Assembly: GCA_030280995.1 (NCBI GenBank) | Contig: JASXTE010000001.1 | Coordinates: 4,985,501-5,049,500 of the forward strand | Direction of reading: 5' to 3' | Source: Hemileia vastatrix | Taxonomy: Eukaryota > Basidiomycota > Pucciniomycetes > Pucciniales > Zaghouaniaceae | Length of the DNA stretch: 64,000 nucleotides | Shown here: positions 45,844 to 57,210 of the stretch, in pieces | How positions within the stretch are numbered: the first letter of the stretch is position 1 | Layout: each line of letters opens with the position of its first letter | The notes under the pieces: generated by a model | The model's input: the letters and a program-made list of their open reading frames with translations, nothing else | What the model was told of the DNA's origin: nothing | Databases searched by the model: none | Made by a program: the position numbers and the translations under genes

Positions 45844-46150
45844 GTTGAGATATTTGAAGATGAAAAGGAGAAGAAATAAATAGATGAGATGGGGAGGGGT
45901 TTTGAACGGATAGAATGAATAGACAGGATGGAAGTGCGCAGCAAGGTAGGGAGGCTGGCACATCCAGAAAGTTGTCCAAGATGTGCTTATGAAAAATTGA
46001 GGATAAAAATGTCAGATAGAGGTGAAAATTGAAACATAAAGTATCTAATAGCCCAATTATTAGCAAAAATAATTGCGGAAGATAATTGGGGTATGCAGAT
46101 TATTTTCCGCAATTAAATTAATTGCGGATCCCTGAACATTGATACCCCCT

Positions 46151-46687
46151 ATTTAGTTAATATTCAACCCTGGGACTTTGGCAGTCATTAGGTAAACCTC
46201 GACTGCTAATTTTTTATGCATGTCATTCAATTTTATCAATGAATAAATTTGTACAAAAGAATAAGAGTGTATTATTACCTATGTGTGTTTAGAAAGCATG
46301 TTTTCTAGTGGTTGCTTGGCATATTTTAGTAATTGAGGCTTGGAGTGTGCAGCCAGTTGTGTAAAATAGTGAAAATTGATAAAATTTGGTGATGAGTAGT
46401 GAGTATAGTGAATTGAAAAGATAATCTGTGAAACAGTGGTGGAATCAAGGGTGTGATTAAGTATCTTGATGAGAAATGAAAATTGAAAAAACGAAATTGG
46501 CAGGGAGAGGTGTGAGTTAATGATGCAAAGTAAGTATCTGTTAATATATATATACTTACTTGTACCCAACATTTACCAAAATGAATAGCTAATGTGAGGT
46601 GTAAATGACATGGTTCTGGAATATGCATCAAAGTAATAGTCAAGTTTGCATGGAGTGGGGTGTTACCAACATGGCAGTAGATGCCCT
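46151..46687 (+). repeat. TIR element I, right part
   Basis: Inverse of 46750-47205 in element II. It ends at AGATGCCCT 46687. Confidence 0.7.
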
Positions 46688-47331
46688 AAGAGAATCTACC
46701 ACCATGTCTGTAAGTTGAGTCAGTATGCATACTTCACTGATCATTGAGGGTGTATTCATTCACCTTTGCATTATCACCCCTCATTAATGATTCATTTCTA
46801 TTTAGTTACAGATACTTTGTGTCATTCAGTCACACCTCTCCCTTCCAATTTTTATTTTTATTTTTATTTTTATTTTTCATTTTGCATCTCACTTGGAGAT
46901 ACTTACTCATGTCCTTGATTTTGTCACCTTTTCTCAAACTAAAATCACAAGAAACTATAATCACTACTCTTCACCAAATTTTATCCATTTCCACTGTTTT
47001 ACACTACTGGTTGCACATTCCAAGCCTCAATTACTAAAATATGCCAAGCAAAAACTAGAAAAGGTGCTCTCTAAACATACAGATGAAATAATATACTTTT
47101 ATTCTTCTGTATCAAGTTATTCATTGAGCACATTGAATGACATGCAAAAAAATAAAATAGCAGTTGAGGCTTACCTAATGATTTCCAAAGTCCCAGGGTT
47201 GAGTAATAAATAAAAACGGTGAATAGTAAAAGATACTGCACAGGGTGGCTGAATGTGGCAATTAATTATGGAATGACTCAAGTAACATGAAATTATATAC
47301 TTATATTTTACTACAACGGTGGTAGATGCCC
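46688..47331 (-). mobile_element. TIR element II, head-to-head with element I
   Basis: About 640 bp ending GGTAGATGCCCT at 47331. The inner end AGAATCTACCACC at 46692 is a mutated TIR. It is the uninterrupted inverse of element I and so shows the empty site for element A at about 47205. A frame in both copies encodes S-K-P-Q-L-L-K-Y-A-K-Q, meaning unknown. Confidence 0.65.
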
Positions 47332-49451
47332 TAACTTGCTTGAGTGAATAGGTTTTTACTCAATTAATTAAAAAATACAAAGTGGGTTGTTTAATATGCA
47401 GGAAATTTCTATTTTTAGAATACAAGGTTGTTGCTGGAGCAATTCCAGGTTGTCCCTGGATCACTACCCTAATTATAATAGTATTTATAATAGGGGGTCT
47501 CAAACATTAGCATACACACCTGGTGGTCTTCAACCTCAAAACTCCATTCCAAAATGCCAAGGTAAATGGCAAACTTAAGGTTAGGGGTCTCAAACATGAG
47601 GTCAAATAATTTCCATGTTTGTGCAAAGATATGGGTGTGAGTGTGAGTGTGTGTGTGCACTGGGTGTTGATTAATCATGATAAGGGGATGAAGTAGGTGA
47701 ATGGTGTAGATGCACGCAAAAAAGGGCATGTTGAGGTACAAACATGCACTTCAAGTACTCCTGTCCTGGGCAAGAGTCACCACAGGAAATTTGGGGGTGA
47801 ACTTCTAGAAGTTCTCTCCCCCCCTTTTGAAATTTTTGGGAAATGGTCAGGACTATGTCAGGACACTGTTGAAAAATCAAATGAAAACAGATTCACAAGA
47901 AAAAAAACATGGGAACCTGATAGCAGGTGCCAATCCCTATCTTTGACTTAACTCAATTTCAGCTCAGCTGTAATTCTTCTTGAAAGACTGCGTACTGAAC
48001 AATGAGCACACTAGCTTGGGTAACATCAAATTAAATTTACTCTTAAATCAAAACTTAATATAGGGACAGGCACTTGCTAGCAGGTGCCATATGATTTTTT
48101 GCAGTGATTGAAAAAAAAGGTTTTAGATTGAACACCAATTTACCTTGGCTTCAAGTCAGTTTTAGAAGAGTGTTGACATTAAATTAAAAATCAGTCTGAC
48201 CCAGTTTGAACAAAGGTTAAGCACTGAATTAAATGTGCCATATTATTTAAGTCTCTGAGGTACATATCTAATTTAATCATTGATATTATTCATGATTGAA
48301 ATGACCTCATCAACAAAATTCACTCTAAATATGACACCCTAAGTAATGCACAGGTGCCTTAAATCAAAGAATAACTTAAGTTTAGTTTGAATTTTCATAT
48401 CAAGAGCTCATGTGGTGTATCTAGTAATGGAACCAATTTTGAAGTATAAAAATTCTAATTGGAAAGAGGAAAGTTTTTAAAATGAATATCAGTTAGGCTG
48501 CTAATGGGTGCAACATATCTTGAATCAATTATACAAAGTTTCATTCTCAGTAATGAAGAAACATTCAGATAAACACTTATGTACCTTGTGTGACATAGGC
48601 TCTTATAGTAGCCTTCATACTTGAATATTGGCTACCATACACCACACAATATTTGGGGGGAGACTTTCTAGAAAGTTTTCAACTTGAAGTCAGATGGAAG
48701 TCAGATGGAACTCAGACTGAATTAATACTGATTGAAGTATCACAAAAACAATAATGGATCTATATTGAAAACATAGTGAAAGTATGAGGATAACTGAATG
48801 GAAGCCAGAAAAAATAATTCCATGAGTCTACTCAATGCACAGTATTTTTTGATGCAACTTAAATTAAATAATACTTTATTAATTTAAGTTTATCAATGAA
48901 AATCTATTAATAATATCACAATTCTTAAATACAATAATGTTATTAAGAACTTTCAGATTACATATGAAAAAAATCAGTGACTTTTTTGATTGCATACAAA
49001 TGTTTTTCCAGAATTGAAAAACTGTAATTTTATTATTAACACAATATAAACTGAATTTCTCCTTGATATATTTTTTGAATGTCAAGATTTAGAAATGTTG
49101 TATTTCAATCTATTGGATTTTTGTAAAAGAAAAAAAATAGAATCAACAGAAAACTTAAATTATTTATTATAGATTACAATTAAAAACATGGAAAACCAAA
49201 ATTTAAAGTATGGTAATTACTTTTGAAAATTTTTGACTAAATGAAGAACTTTCAGAACTTATTTACACTAATTACTTTTAAGTTAAAAATAGTTGATTAT
49301 GTATTTTAGAATTAACATATATCTTTAGGCTTTAGACTCCAATGCATTTTGATGGCTTAAAAAATGCAAGAGAAGAAAAAAAAATCACAGAAATATTTTT
49401 CTCTTTTTAAAGTTCTATCAACTCCTCAGCTACTAAGAAAATATATATATT
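47332..49451. other. No gene recognised
   Basis: Contains a (GT)n tract at 47634-47656, a palindromic GAACTTCTAGAAGTTC at about 47798, and a repeat at 48640-48735. No coding frame is supported. Confidence 0.4.
48640..48735 (-). repeat. Second copy of the 11-bp-repeat MITE (partial)
   Basis: CACAATATTTGGGGGGAGAC, followed by GTCAGATGGAAGTCAGATGG and ACTCAGACTGAA, matches the inverse of the minisatellite at 12463-12532 and its TIR. Confidence 0.55.
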
Positions 49452-49819
49452 AGGGGGTATCAATGTTCAGGGATCTGAAATTAAATTAATTGTGGAAAAT
49501 AATCTGCATACCCCAATTATCTTCCACAATTATTTTTGCTAATAGTTGGGTTATTAGACACTTTACGTGTCAATGTTCACCTCTTATCCGACATTTTTTT
49601 ACTCAATTTTTCATAACCACATCTTGGACAACTTTCTGTCACAACCACATCTTGACCTATTTTCTGCCATAACCACATCTTGGACTACTCTCTGAATATG
49701 TCTTCTACCTTGCTGCACACTCACATTCTCATCCCATCCCATCCATTTTATCTGCTCAGAACCCCTCACCATCTCATCTGCTTGTTTCTGCTCCTTTTCA
49801 TCTTCATTTATATTTTAAC

Positions 49820-51172
49820 ATGCCTTGTTGTCCTAGATCTTCTCAAAGGCAGCAATCACCCAGTTGTTCTTCAAATCCCACTACTCCCTCTTTCCCCCGC
49901 TCAGCCGGGAATTCTAAGACCTTTCAATTAAAAAAATATAATCATCTCATTCTTATCAACTGGCTGAAAACCAAATCTAACTATGATTCTTGTTTTGGTA
50001 CTGAGTATGCAACTAAAGTAGGATGGCCCCCAGCATCAAAAGTTAATGGCTATATTTTAATGGCGAATGAATTACGGAATGAGACCAAGGGAAGGATTGA
50101 TCTTTTGCCTAAAAAGATGTCTGAACGCTTCATGAATTACCAAGCCAAATACAAGAAGGCAAAGGCTCTTTCATCTTCCACTGGTTTTGGGGTTACCAAC
50201 ATTGATATCACTAAGGGCATCAAATCCATAGACAATAGACTTGAATCTTTATGTCCTTACTTTTTAGAGATGGATGCAATTTTTGGAGGGCGAGCCAATG
50301 TTAATCCAGTAAACATGTTGGATGGAGAAGATCCTATCTCCAAACATGATGTTGAAGCAAATCTTTTCCCATCCTCTTCCTCCACTCAAGCCTCCCCTCA
50401 TTTGAATGAGACCAATCTAGATAGCTTTTCTGTAGATCCTATTGGAAATTTAACCCAACCAAATATAAATCTGGTCTGTTTCTTTTTTTTTATCTTATCA
50501 ATTCTATTTTTTTATTTACTTATCTTTTTCTTATTTCTTAAAAGGCTGACGAGCTAACCCAGGATCCTCAATCAACTGAGTCTGAAGGTAGCAACAATGA
50601 TAAGGAGGAAAATATGACCTTGAAAAAGAAGTGTAGGGCTTCAAATAGTCTAAATTTCCACTCCCAAAGAAGACAAAAAAGAGATACTTCATCACAAACC
50701 CCTTTTTTGTCTATGGAACAATTTTTAGAGAAACGTGATGCTGGTAAGTGATACCATACCTCTTATTTCTTTACTCTTCTTTTCTTCTACTTTATGTTAA
50801 TTTTTATTATAACTCTAGAACAAGTGAAAATCGCTAAAGAGACTCTAAGCTTTGAAAAGAAGAAATATGAGCTCTCCATAAGGAGGGATGGTAGGCTACA
50901 AGATTTTGAAGAGAGGAAGTATGAGCTCTCTTTACGGAAGGATGATTGGGCCCAAGATTTGGAGGAGAAGAAGTTTGAGTTAACTTTAAGTATTGAAAAT
51001 CGAAAAAAGAGGAGAAAACACTCAAACATCAAAACCTATTAGAGCAGATGAAATATAAGTTTGATCAAAAAGAAAATTCAAAAAAGAAAGATTTCTTGAT
51101 AGAATGTGTTAAAGCTAATAAATCTGTTGAGGAAATTGAATGTTTAAAGAAATTTTTTGATGACTAGTTTGT
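49820..51172 (+). pseudogene. Myb/SANT-like and coiled-coil protein of element B
   Basis: ATG 49820 opens a Ser/Pro-rich N-terminus, then a DNA-binding-like domain (L-I-L-I-N-W-L-K-T ... K-V-N-G-Y-I-L-M-A-N-E-L ... M-S-E-R-F), and the conserved G-F-G-V-T and M-D-A-I-F-G segments. An intron near 50473-50544 (acceptor TTAAAAG) and one at 50743-50818 (GTAAGT...CTCTAG) join to an E/K-rich coiled coil with repeated K-Y-E-L-S-x-R-x-D units (50820-51000). A frame change near 51005 precedes the tail ending L-K-K-F-F-D-D at about 51165. The family resembles Myb-like transposon partner proteins; the DNA target, probably the TIR, is inferred. Confidence 0.7.
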
Positions 51173-51309
51173 TTTATTTCTCTCACACTTCAACTGTTCA
51201 TATTTATTTGTACATAAAATTTACAATAATTTCCTGTATTTCATTAATCTATAAATCATTACCCGAATTTTTGTATTTTAATGTTAAATATTCTTTTTTT
51301 AAATAAAAT

Positions 51310-51760
51310 TTCATGTCTCCTTTGAAAATTTTACAATAACCCACCCCTGGATTTTTTTGAAGTAAGGGGTGGGTATCACCAAAATTCTTTCATTTCATGA
51401 ATCTTGAAAGTCTTATATGAAACTTTGGCTTTACTACCCCCTGAATTTTACCGGTATCATCAAAATTCTTACAATTCAAGAATTTCACAAGTCTTATAAG
51501 AAATTTTGGCAATACCTTTTCTGGATTTTATTGAAGTAAGGGATGGGGATCACCAAAATTTTTTTAACAAAATATTTACAAGTCAAAAATTTTACATGTT
51601 ACATTTGAAAATTTGGCAATACCCCCCCTACATTTTATTGAAGCAAGGGGTGGGTATCAGCAAAATTTTTACAAGTCTTCAATTTTGAATGTCAGATTTG
51701 GAACTTTGGCAACAAAGCCCCCTGCATTTTATTGAAGTAAGAAGTGGAAGTCATCTAAAT
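51310..51760. repeat. G-run tandem repeats, copy B
   Basis: Inverse of the 43905-44345 array: C-runs, then TACATTTTATTGAAGCAAGG, then GGTGGGTATC, about five units. The flanks of each unit are kept while the G/C-run length varies. Confidence 0.85.
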
Positions 51761-52047
51761 TTAATATAATTACATAAATTATTAAATAAATATCTAATAT
51801 ATATCAATTTCCCTAGTTTAAAGTAATGACAATTCCTCAAGCCAAAATGCAGATCAAATCTAGAAACAAAATTTTGGGACTTTCCACAGGTATAGGCTAG
51901 AGGAACCCCATGAAACAAATAAATTTTATCATTATTACCTGTTATACAACCCAAGGTTGTTGGCGCATTACTTTAGTTGAGGAACTTGATATATAAAAAA
52001 TATTTATTAAAAATTTATGAAAAAATATAAAATTTTTGATGACAACT

Positions 52048-53333
52048 CTAATCCCCATACTTTTTGGATCTAGATAAAGTTTTTTTAAATCGATTAACTT
52101 TACCTTCTTTCTTTACCTTGTTGATTCTTTGAATAAACTTATGACTGATTTGAAATGAGCAACCAAAATGTGTGAAATCTTGACAGGATTCCAAACCAGG
52201 AGGAGCTTTGGTCATTTGATGATTATCCTGAGAAGAATTCCAAATAGTCTTGATGATACCATTTCCCAAAACAAAATCAATGATGCACCCGTGGTCTGGA
52301 AAATATATACCATGTCCTTTGATTTTAGCTGGAGATTTTATTGGTTGGCCAGAAATCAGATTGATATACAAGAGTATACCAAAAGTAAGAAAATTGGTGT
52401 CATTCCTATCGATATGAATCCTATTGTGGAATCCAGAATGAGTGATAATAACATTAGAAAATAAAAGATATTCATGGCTGATATCTTCCCATTCAGAGTC
52501 ACACCAATTTGGTATTCCAACTTTGGTTGCATGTTCATGATTTTTTTCAAATGCTTTATTACAGAGATTTTTGATTCAAAGAGCAAGAAAAGAGTTAAAG
52601 GAAGGTAGAGTGTCCCATAAGCAAAAATCTTCATCTTTTTGAGATTTAGTGATATTATTGAGCAATGAATATATGCCTATATAATTGAAATAAGTGAAAT
52701 GATATTACGAATGGAACAAAAATTATTAGACATACCAAGAGAATATCCTTTAACAAAACCAGGTCTCCAACCAAATCCAATCATGATACCACCCAATAAA
52801 TTTGTTAGGTAACCGAACCAAAGCCATTTGATAAAGAGTTATGATAATATCGGATAGTTGATTAAAAGATTCATCTTTTACACCATCAAATTAATGAACT
52901 TCCAAAATGAATTGAGCCTTAAAAGTATTACTGATAACTGCAACAACTCAATCATCTCCGAATTCGGTTAGATATTTGATATCTTCTGGTAATTTTTTTG
53001 GATATTGAATTTTTTTATCTACTTAAGTTTTATAAAAAAAATGTTTGGGATATGACAAAAAAAACTTTCACAGAGAATTTTTTTTCAGATATCTTTTATT
53101 CTGATGAGACTGATTATCTTTATTTTTTTTGATTATTAAGAAAATGATTTTTTTTTCAGATATCTTTTCTTCTGATGAGACTGATTATCATTAATTTTTT
53201 TTGATGATTTAGAAGATGATTGTATTGAAGTTGATTTTGAAGAAGATGATAGAGATGATAAAGATGAAGATGATAAAGAGGATGAAGATGAAGATGATAG
53301 AGAAGTAAGGGGTGAATCTGAAGAAGAAGACAT
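52048..53333 (-). pseudogene. Tet-like 2OG-Fe(II) oxygenase of element B
   Basis: This copy is longer than in A. From ATG 53333 a Ser-rich N-terminus (about 65 codons) leads, through frame changes, to L-P-E-D-I-K-Y-L, then an F-I-G-G-I-M-I-G-F-G-W-R segment typical of Tet-like oxygenases. The exon ends at 52736 (donor GTATGT), intron 52735-52677 is 59 bp (acceptor ATATAG), and exon 2 is 52676-52048. Exon 2 holds the H-I-D iron motif, Y-F-P-D-H and H-F-G-C-S-F-Q-I-S, and ends K-K-Y-G-D. Disruptions: stops near 52954, 52903 and TGA 52578-52576, where copy A has CGA. The gene would oxidise methylated DNA. Carriage on a transposon suggests counter-silencing, which is inference. Confidence 0.78.
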
Positions 53334-54079
53334 TTTTTTGATCTGAAAAAAATTTAAATTTCCAAAAAAAATTCAACACATTTTTTTTTAAAAAAAAACT
53401 CAATTAATAATATCTTTTAAAATAAAATTTAAAGCAGAATCCTTTTAAAAAAAATTTAAAAAAATTTTTTTAAAACAAAAAAAAAATTTTTTCAGTAAAT
53501 ATTATTCCAAAAAAAAAAAATTCAAATGAAAACCTGAAGTTTGGTTATAAAAAACCTTCACAGAAAATCCTGACAAAAAAATTTAAAAAAAAAATAAAAA
53601 AATAAAAAAAAATTCAGTAAAAGAAAAATCAAAACAAAAAAATTTAAAAAAAAATTTATATTCAGTAAAATTATATGGAGGAAAAATTAAAAATGAAAAT
53701 CTAAACCTTTTTTGTTATGTAATTAACAGGGAAAGTCCATTACAGAATGTAATATATATTTTTTTTTTCTAAAATTCTGCCAAAAAAAAAAAAAAAAATA
53801 CAAAAAACAAATTTTTAGTATGTTTTTTAGAAAGTAGGTAACCCCTATTTAAAGAATAATTTGAATATATTGAAGGAATAGAATAGAAGGACATTGAAGA
53901 GATAGAAGAAAGTGAAGATAAAGAAGATGAAGTTGAATATATTTGATGATAAACTTTAACAGTGGTGATGAGAAGTCCAAAAAAAAGGAGACAAATGCCT
54001 AGATAATAATCAGATAAGAGTTTCAAAATCCTTATCCTGTAAATATGCAATATAAAAATGTGAAATAAGATAAGTGAAA

Positions 54080-54415
54080 TTTGGTAAAAAAGGCTCAACT
54101 TCAAAGGTCAAAATCTCAGCAACCACTGAACCTAATTCAAACCTGTTTTTGGGAAATGAGAGATAGGCTTTAGTAGAGTCTTCAGTTAAAGGACATGTGA
54201 TTTAAATAAACCTAACCCTAATTTGTTACATAAAAAATGAAATAAAAATTTAAATTTGGAAAATAAAGGCTCAACTTTAACGGTCAATATCTCAGCAACC
54301 ACTGAATTTAATTCAAATCTGTTTGTAGGAAATTATAGGTAGCCTTCAGGAGAATACTCAGTAAAAAGAACATTAGAATTGAATAAACCTAACCCTAATT
54401 CCAAGTCTGATTTTC
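54080..54415 (-). repeat. Two tandem ~180-bp units in element B
   Basis: Inverse of 42551-42885, with the same GGCTCAACTT and CTAACCCTAATT borders. Confidence 0.75.
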
Positions 54416-54603
54416 AAAATTTTACAAAAACTAGAATAGTGGTAATGAATATGAGATCAAAAGGAGTTTAATAAGTTCACTGTTATCCAGATAAGGGTCA
54501 AAAATATATTAAAGTATGAAGTTTTCATAAAAGGAATGAGATATCATATAGGCATGAAAAAAAGGAGATGAAACTTACCTTGATTGAAAAGTAGGAATAA
54601 TAG

Positions 54604-55397
54604 TGTCAAGGTACGCTTTTGGTCTAGAAGATTTGGTACGGAGTTTTCAAGGATTTTAAAGGTTTTAAATGGACTCTCAAGGATTTGTACGTATTTCTTA
54701 ATCTAAGTGATTTATTACTCAAATGAAAGAGGTAGATTTTTAATATTATTATAATTTATTGATTAGAATTACACTATTGTAAATACTAATGTGATAAAAT
54801 ATAAAATATAAGTTTTGTGTTGTAATACGTAGTAAAAAGTGAGTGATAAAAGAATGGTTTGAAAAGCACAAAATCAGAGGCCTTTTATAGGCAAAATATG
54901 AGAAAATAAAATGTAAGGAATTTACACTGTCTACTGTGAGTGTGAGAGAAAAGAATGACAAGAAAAAGGAGTACATAAATGGCATAAGAAAGTAATAAAT
55001 TAGTACGTCAACAAGGGCATCAAATTTATTAGCAACAAAGTTTGAATTCCTTGGACTGTCACAATTATTACACAATAAATAATCAATTAAATTACTTTCA
55101 CGGGATTACAGATCTCTCACTGAGGTAATATAATTGTTTTAAAGTTTTTATATTATAAATTTATTATTAATTTTACTCCCTTTGACATATACTTTTGAGC
55201 ACGGTGTTAGGGAGTAAAATTGTAAGGGACATTTTATTTATATTATTTATTTATACTACTAATTGTACTTAACTTTAGTTAATTGTAAGTACTACTTAAG
55301 TTAATAAATAAATAATTATTATTAAGAAGAAAGGCATGGCTTCAACTCAGTAAAATAACTAATTATTTTATGGGTAAGTCTAGTAGCCTGGCTGACA
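54604..55397 (-). repeat. 3' LTR of Ty3/gypsy element 2
   Basis: On the minus strand it reads TGTCAGCC...CCTTGACA. A TATA box (CCTATAAAAGG) lies at 54891-54881. Confidence 0.92.
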
Positions 55398-55411
55398 CTC
55401 CCTCACTCTAA
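55398..55411 (-). other. Polypurine tract of element 2
   Basis: AGAGTGAGGGAGTG lies directly before the 3' LTR on the minus strand, the usual primer for plus-strand DNA synthesis. Confidence 0.7.
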
Positions 55412-55428
55412 AAAAACAAAAAAAAATG

Positions 55429-57207
55429 CTATGATTTTTTCTTTTTATACTTTTTTAGTAGAGTAGGAAGATTAGATATCTCCTTCACAGGTATCCAAGA
55501 ATCATATTCAGATGATTTATTCTTGAATCTTAATAAGTATTCTGTACCTTTTTCAGCAGTGACTATTCTGTCATTTAGAATTTTTTCAATTTCTGCTGTC
55601 TCAGTGATTTCATTTGGGGTTTTCTTTGGTCTTCCCCTCCTTTTTGGAAATAAATCACTATTGGATGTGTAAGGTTTCAAAAGAGATATTGGAAAAACAG
55701 GATGTTTTCTGTCATATGGAGAATACAGAATAACCTCAACTGCATTATCTCCAATCATTTTTCTGACAACAAATGGACAAACAAATGGATCTTTCAATTT
55801 GTTATTACCTTGTAAGTTGAAGTGGACTGTAGAAATCAACACTTCATCACCCTTTTTAAGAGTGTATTCTTTATGGGATTTGTCCCATCTTTTCTTCTCA
55901 TATTCAAATGATTTTTCAATACATTTTTGAGCATGATTTCTACATAGTTGTTGCATTTGAAGAAAAGATTTTACACCAGGATATATATCCAATTTAGGTA
56001 TTTTGTTATTGAGAATTTGGGCAGGAGTATTGGGAACATATCCAAGCCAGAGCTCAAAAGGCTTTCTTTGAGTAACAGAATGAACAGTGCTATTATAAGC
56101 AAATTCTAACCCAGGAAGTAAGGTAACCCAATCATGAGTGAATCTGTCATTATCTTTATACTCAAGGCCAAAGGCACAATATCTTCTTATCATGTCCTCT
56201 AAAGTCTGAATCATTCTTTCAGCTAAACCATCAGTCTGAGGGTGATGGGCAGTAGAAAGTTTCAGATCACAACCAAAAACATCCATCAGAGACATCCAAA
56301 ATTCAGAAGTAAATTTAGGTTCTCTGTCAGAGATTATGGCTTTAGGAAAACCAGCAGTATTAAATATATGAGACCACCATAAGAAAGCTAATTCTTTAGT
56401 GGAAACATCCTTGTGGGTAGGGATAAATTTACACATTTTTGTGAATCTTTCCACAATAACCCAACAAGAGTTATAACTGTCTTTACCAGAAATAGGTAAT
56501 CCTGTTACAAAATCCATGTTTATTATTTGCCATGGAGCATCAGGAGGTTCAATATGTGGCATTAATCCTGCTATTTTACCAGTTAATCTTTTTGATTTTT
56601 GGCAAGAATCACAAGACTCAACATATAATTTTGTGTCTTCAGACATATTAACCCACCAAGCAGTGTTCTTAATTCTGATCATTGTTTTGTCAAGATCAAA
56701 ATGTCCAGGCAATATGTCATCATGACAAATTTTCAAGATGATTTCTTTCATAGAAGGAGGAATAACAATGACATTACTCAACTTTCTTCTATAATATAGA
56801 TATCCTTCATCAATTGAAAATTTACCTTTTTCCAAAGCTTTTTGGTACTTTGGTGGAAGGGTTTTAATTAATGCTTGTATTGAAGCATTCTTTGGATCAT
56901 TTAATATGGTGCATAACTTTTTCAAGTCAGTGTCCTTATCATATGATTCCAGAATAAGCGATAATAGCTCTTCCTCCATATCAACCATATATATCCCATG
57001 TATATGAATAATTTTGTCCTCAGGATCATACACAGGATTAGGGTCATTATTTGGCAAAGGTAACCTAGATAACATATCCACATTTGAGTGAACAATACCA
57101 GCCCTATGAATAATTGTCATTCTCCCTCTGTACTCTTGAACAGCCAACTGCCATCTGAACATATGTCTGTTAGGTGTTTTCAAGTTTAAAAGGGATTTAA
57201 CTGCACT
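55429..57207 (-). CDS. pol: Integrase and C-terminal tail (AT-hook, chromodomain) of element 2
   Basis: It continues the frame of the upstream polyprotein after a TGA at 57210-57208. It starts with the end of RNase H (H-M-F-R-W-Q-L-A-V-Q-E-Y). The integrase zinc segment is H-x3-H ... C-x2-C (H-F-D-L-D-K ... C-D-S-C-Q-K). The core acids lie in N-M-D-F-V-T-G-L-P, S-D-R-E-P-K-F and G-L-A-E-R-M-I-Q. After the core, K-P-Y leads to K-R-R-G-R-P-K-K, an AT-hook-like motif at about 55640. A chromodomain-like segment follows (E-I-E-K-I-L ... E-Y-L-L-R-F ... W-I-P-V-K-E-I). The domain contents look functional; only the TGA separates it from RT. Confidence 0.88.
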   Translation of the reverse strand, partial: SAVKSLLNLKTPNRHMFRWQLAVQEYRGRMTIIHRAGIVHSNVDMLSRLPLPNNDPNPVYDPEDKIIHIHGIYMVDMEEELLSLILESYDKDTDLKKLCTILNDPKNASIQALIKTLPPKYQKALEKGKFSIDEGYLYYRRKLSNVIVIPPSMKEIILKICHDDILPGHFDLDKTMIRIKNTAWWVNMSEDTKLYVESCDSCQKSKRLTGKIAGLMPHIEPPDAPWQIINMDFVTGLPISGKDSYNSCWVIVERFTKMCKFIPTHKDVSTKELAFLWWSHIFNTAGFPKAIISDREPKFTSEFWMSLMDVFGCDLKLSTAHHPQTDGLAERMIQTLEDMIRRYCAFGLEYKDNDRFTHDWVTLLPGLEFAYNSTVHSVTQRKPFELWLGYVPNTPAQILNNKIPKLDIYPGVKSFLQMQQLCRNHAQKCIEKSFEYEKKRWDKSHKEYTLKKGDEVLISTVHFNLQGNNKLKDPFVCPFVVRKMIGDNAVEVILYSPYDRKHPVFPISLLKPYTSNSDLFPKRRGRPKKTPNEITETAEIEKILNDRIVTAEKGTEYLLRFKNKSSEYDSWIPVKEISNLPTLLKKYKKKKS

Positions 57208-57210
57208 TCA

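Larger units (their letters stand above)
27057..46150 (+). mobile_element. Harbinger-like element A with DDE transposase, Tet-like and Myb-like genes
   Basis: The TIRs begin AGGGGGTATCAATGTTC at both ends, and at least the first 32 bases are identical. The target duplication is ATT (27054-27056, 46151-46153). The empty site is shown by the sister TIR element II, which lacks the insertion. After removing the Tc1-like (27125-31683) and Ty3/gypsy (33012-41471) insertions about 6.1 kb remain: transposase (+), Tet-like oxygenase (+), tandem repeats, Myb-like gene (-). Copy B (49452 onwards) starts with the same TIR, also preceded by ATT. A has lost ~1.3 kb that includes the oxygenase N-terminus. 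Confidence 0.8.
26937..46687. mobile_element. TIR element I (AGGGCATCTACC termini), split by Harbinger-like element A
   Basis: The left end AGGGCATCTACC lies at 26937 and the right end GGYAGTAGATGCCCT at 46687. The left segment 26937-27056 is an inverse match of 47205-47331 in the neighbouring element II, and 46151-46687 is an inverse match of element II's other part. Without the insertion the element is about 660 bp. Confidence 0.65.

Noticed and set aside
53769..54104. Possible membrane protein of 111 codons
   Set aside because: AT-rich leader sequence of element B just before the Tet-like gene; no homology or conservation is visible, and part of it is absent from copy A.
54749..55075. 108-codon frame present in both LTRs of element 2
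   Set aside because: It is LTR sequence repeated at 62644-62970; the length is compatible with chance in AT-rich DNA and no protein motif is seen.
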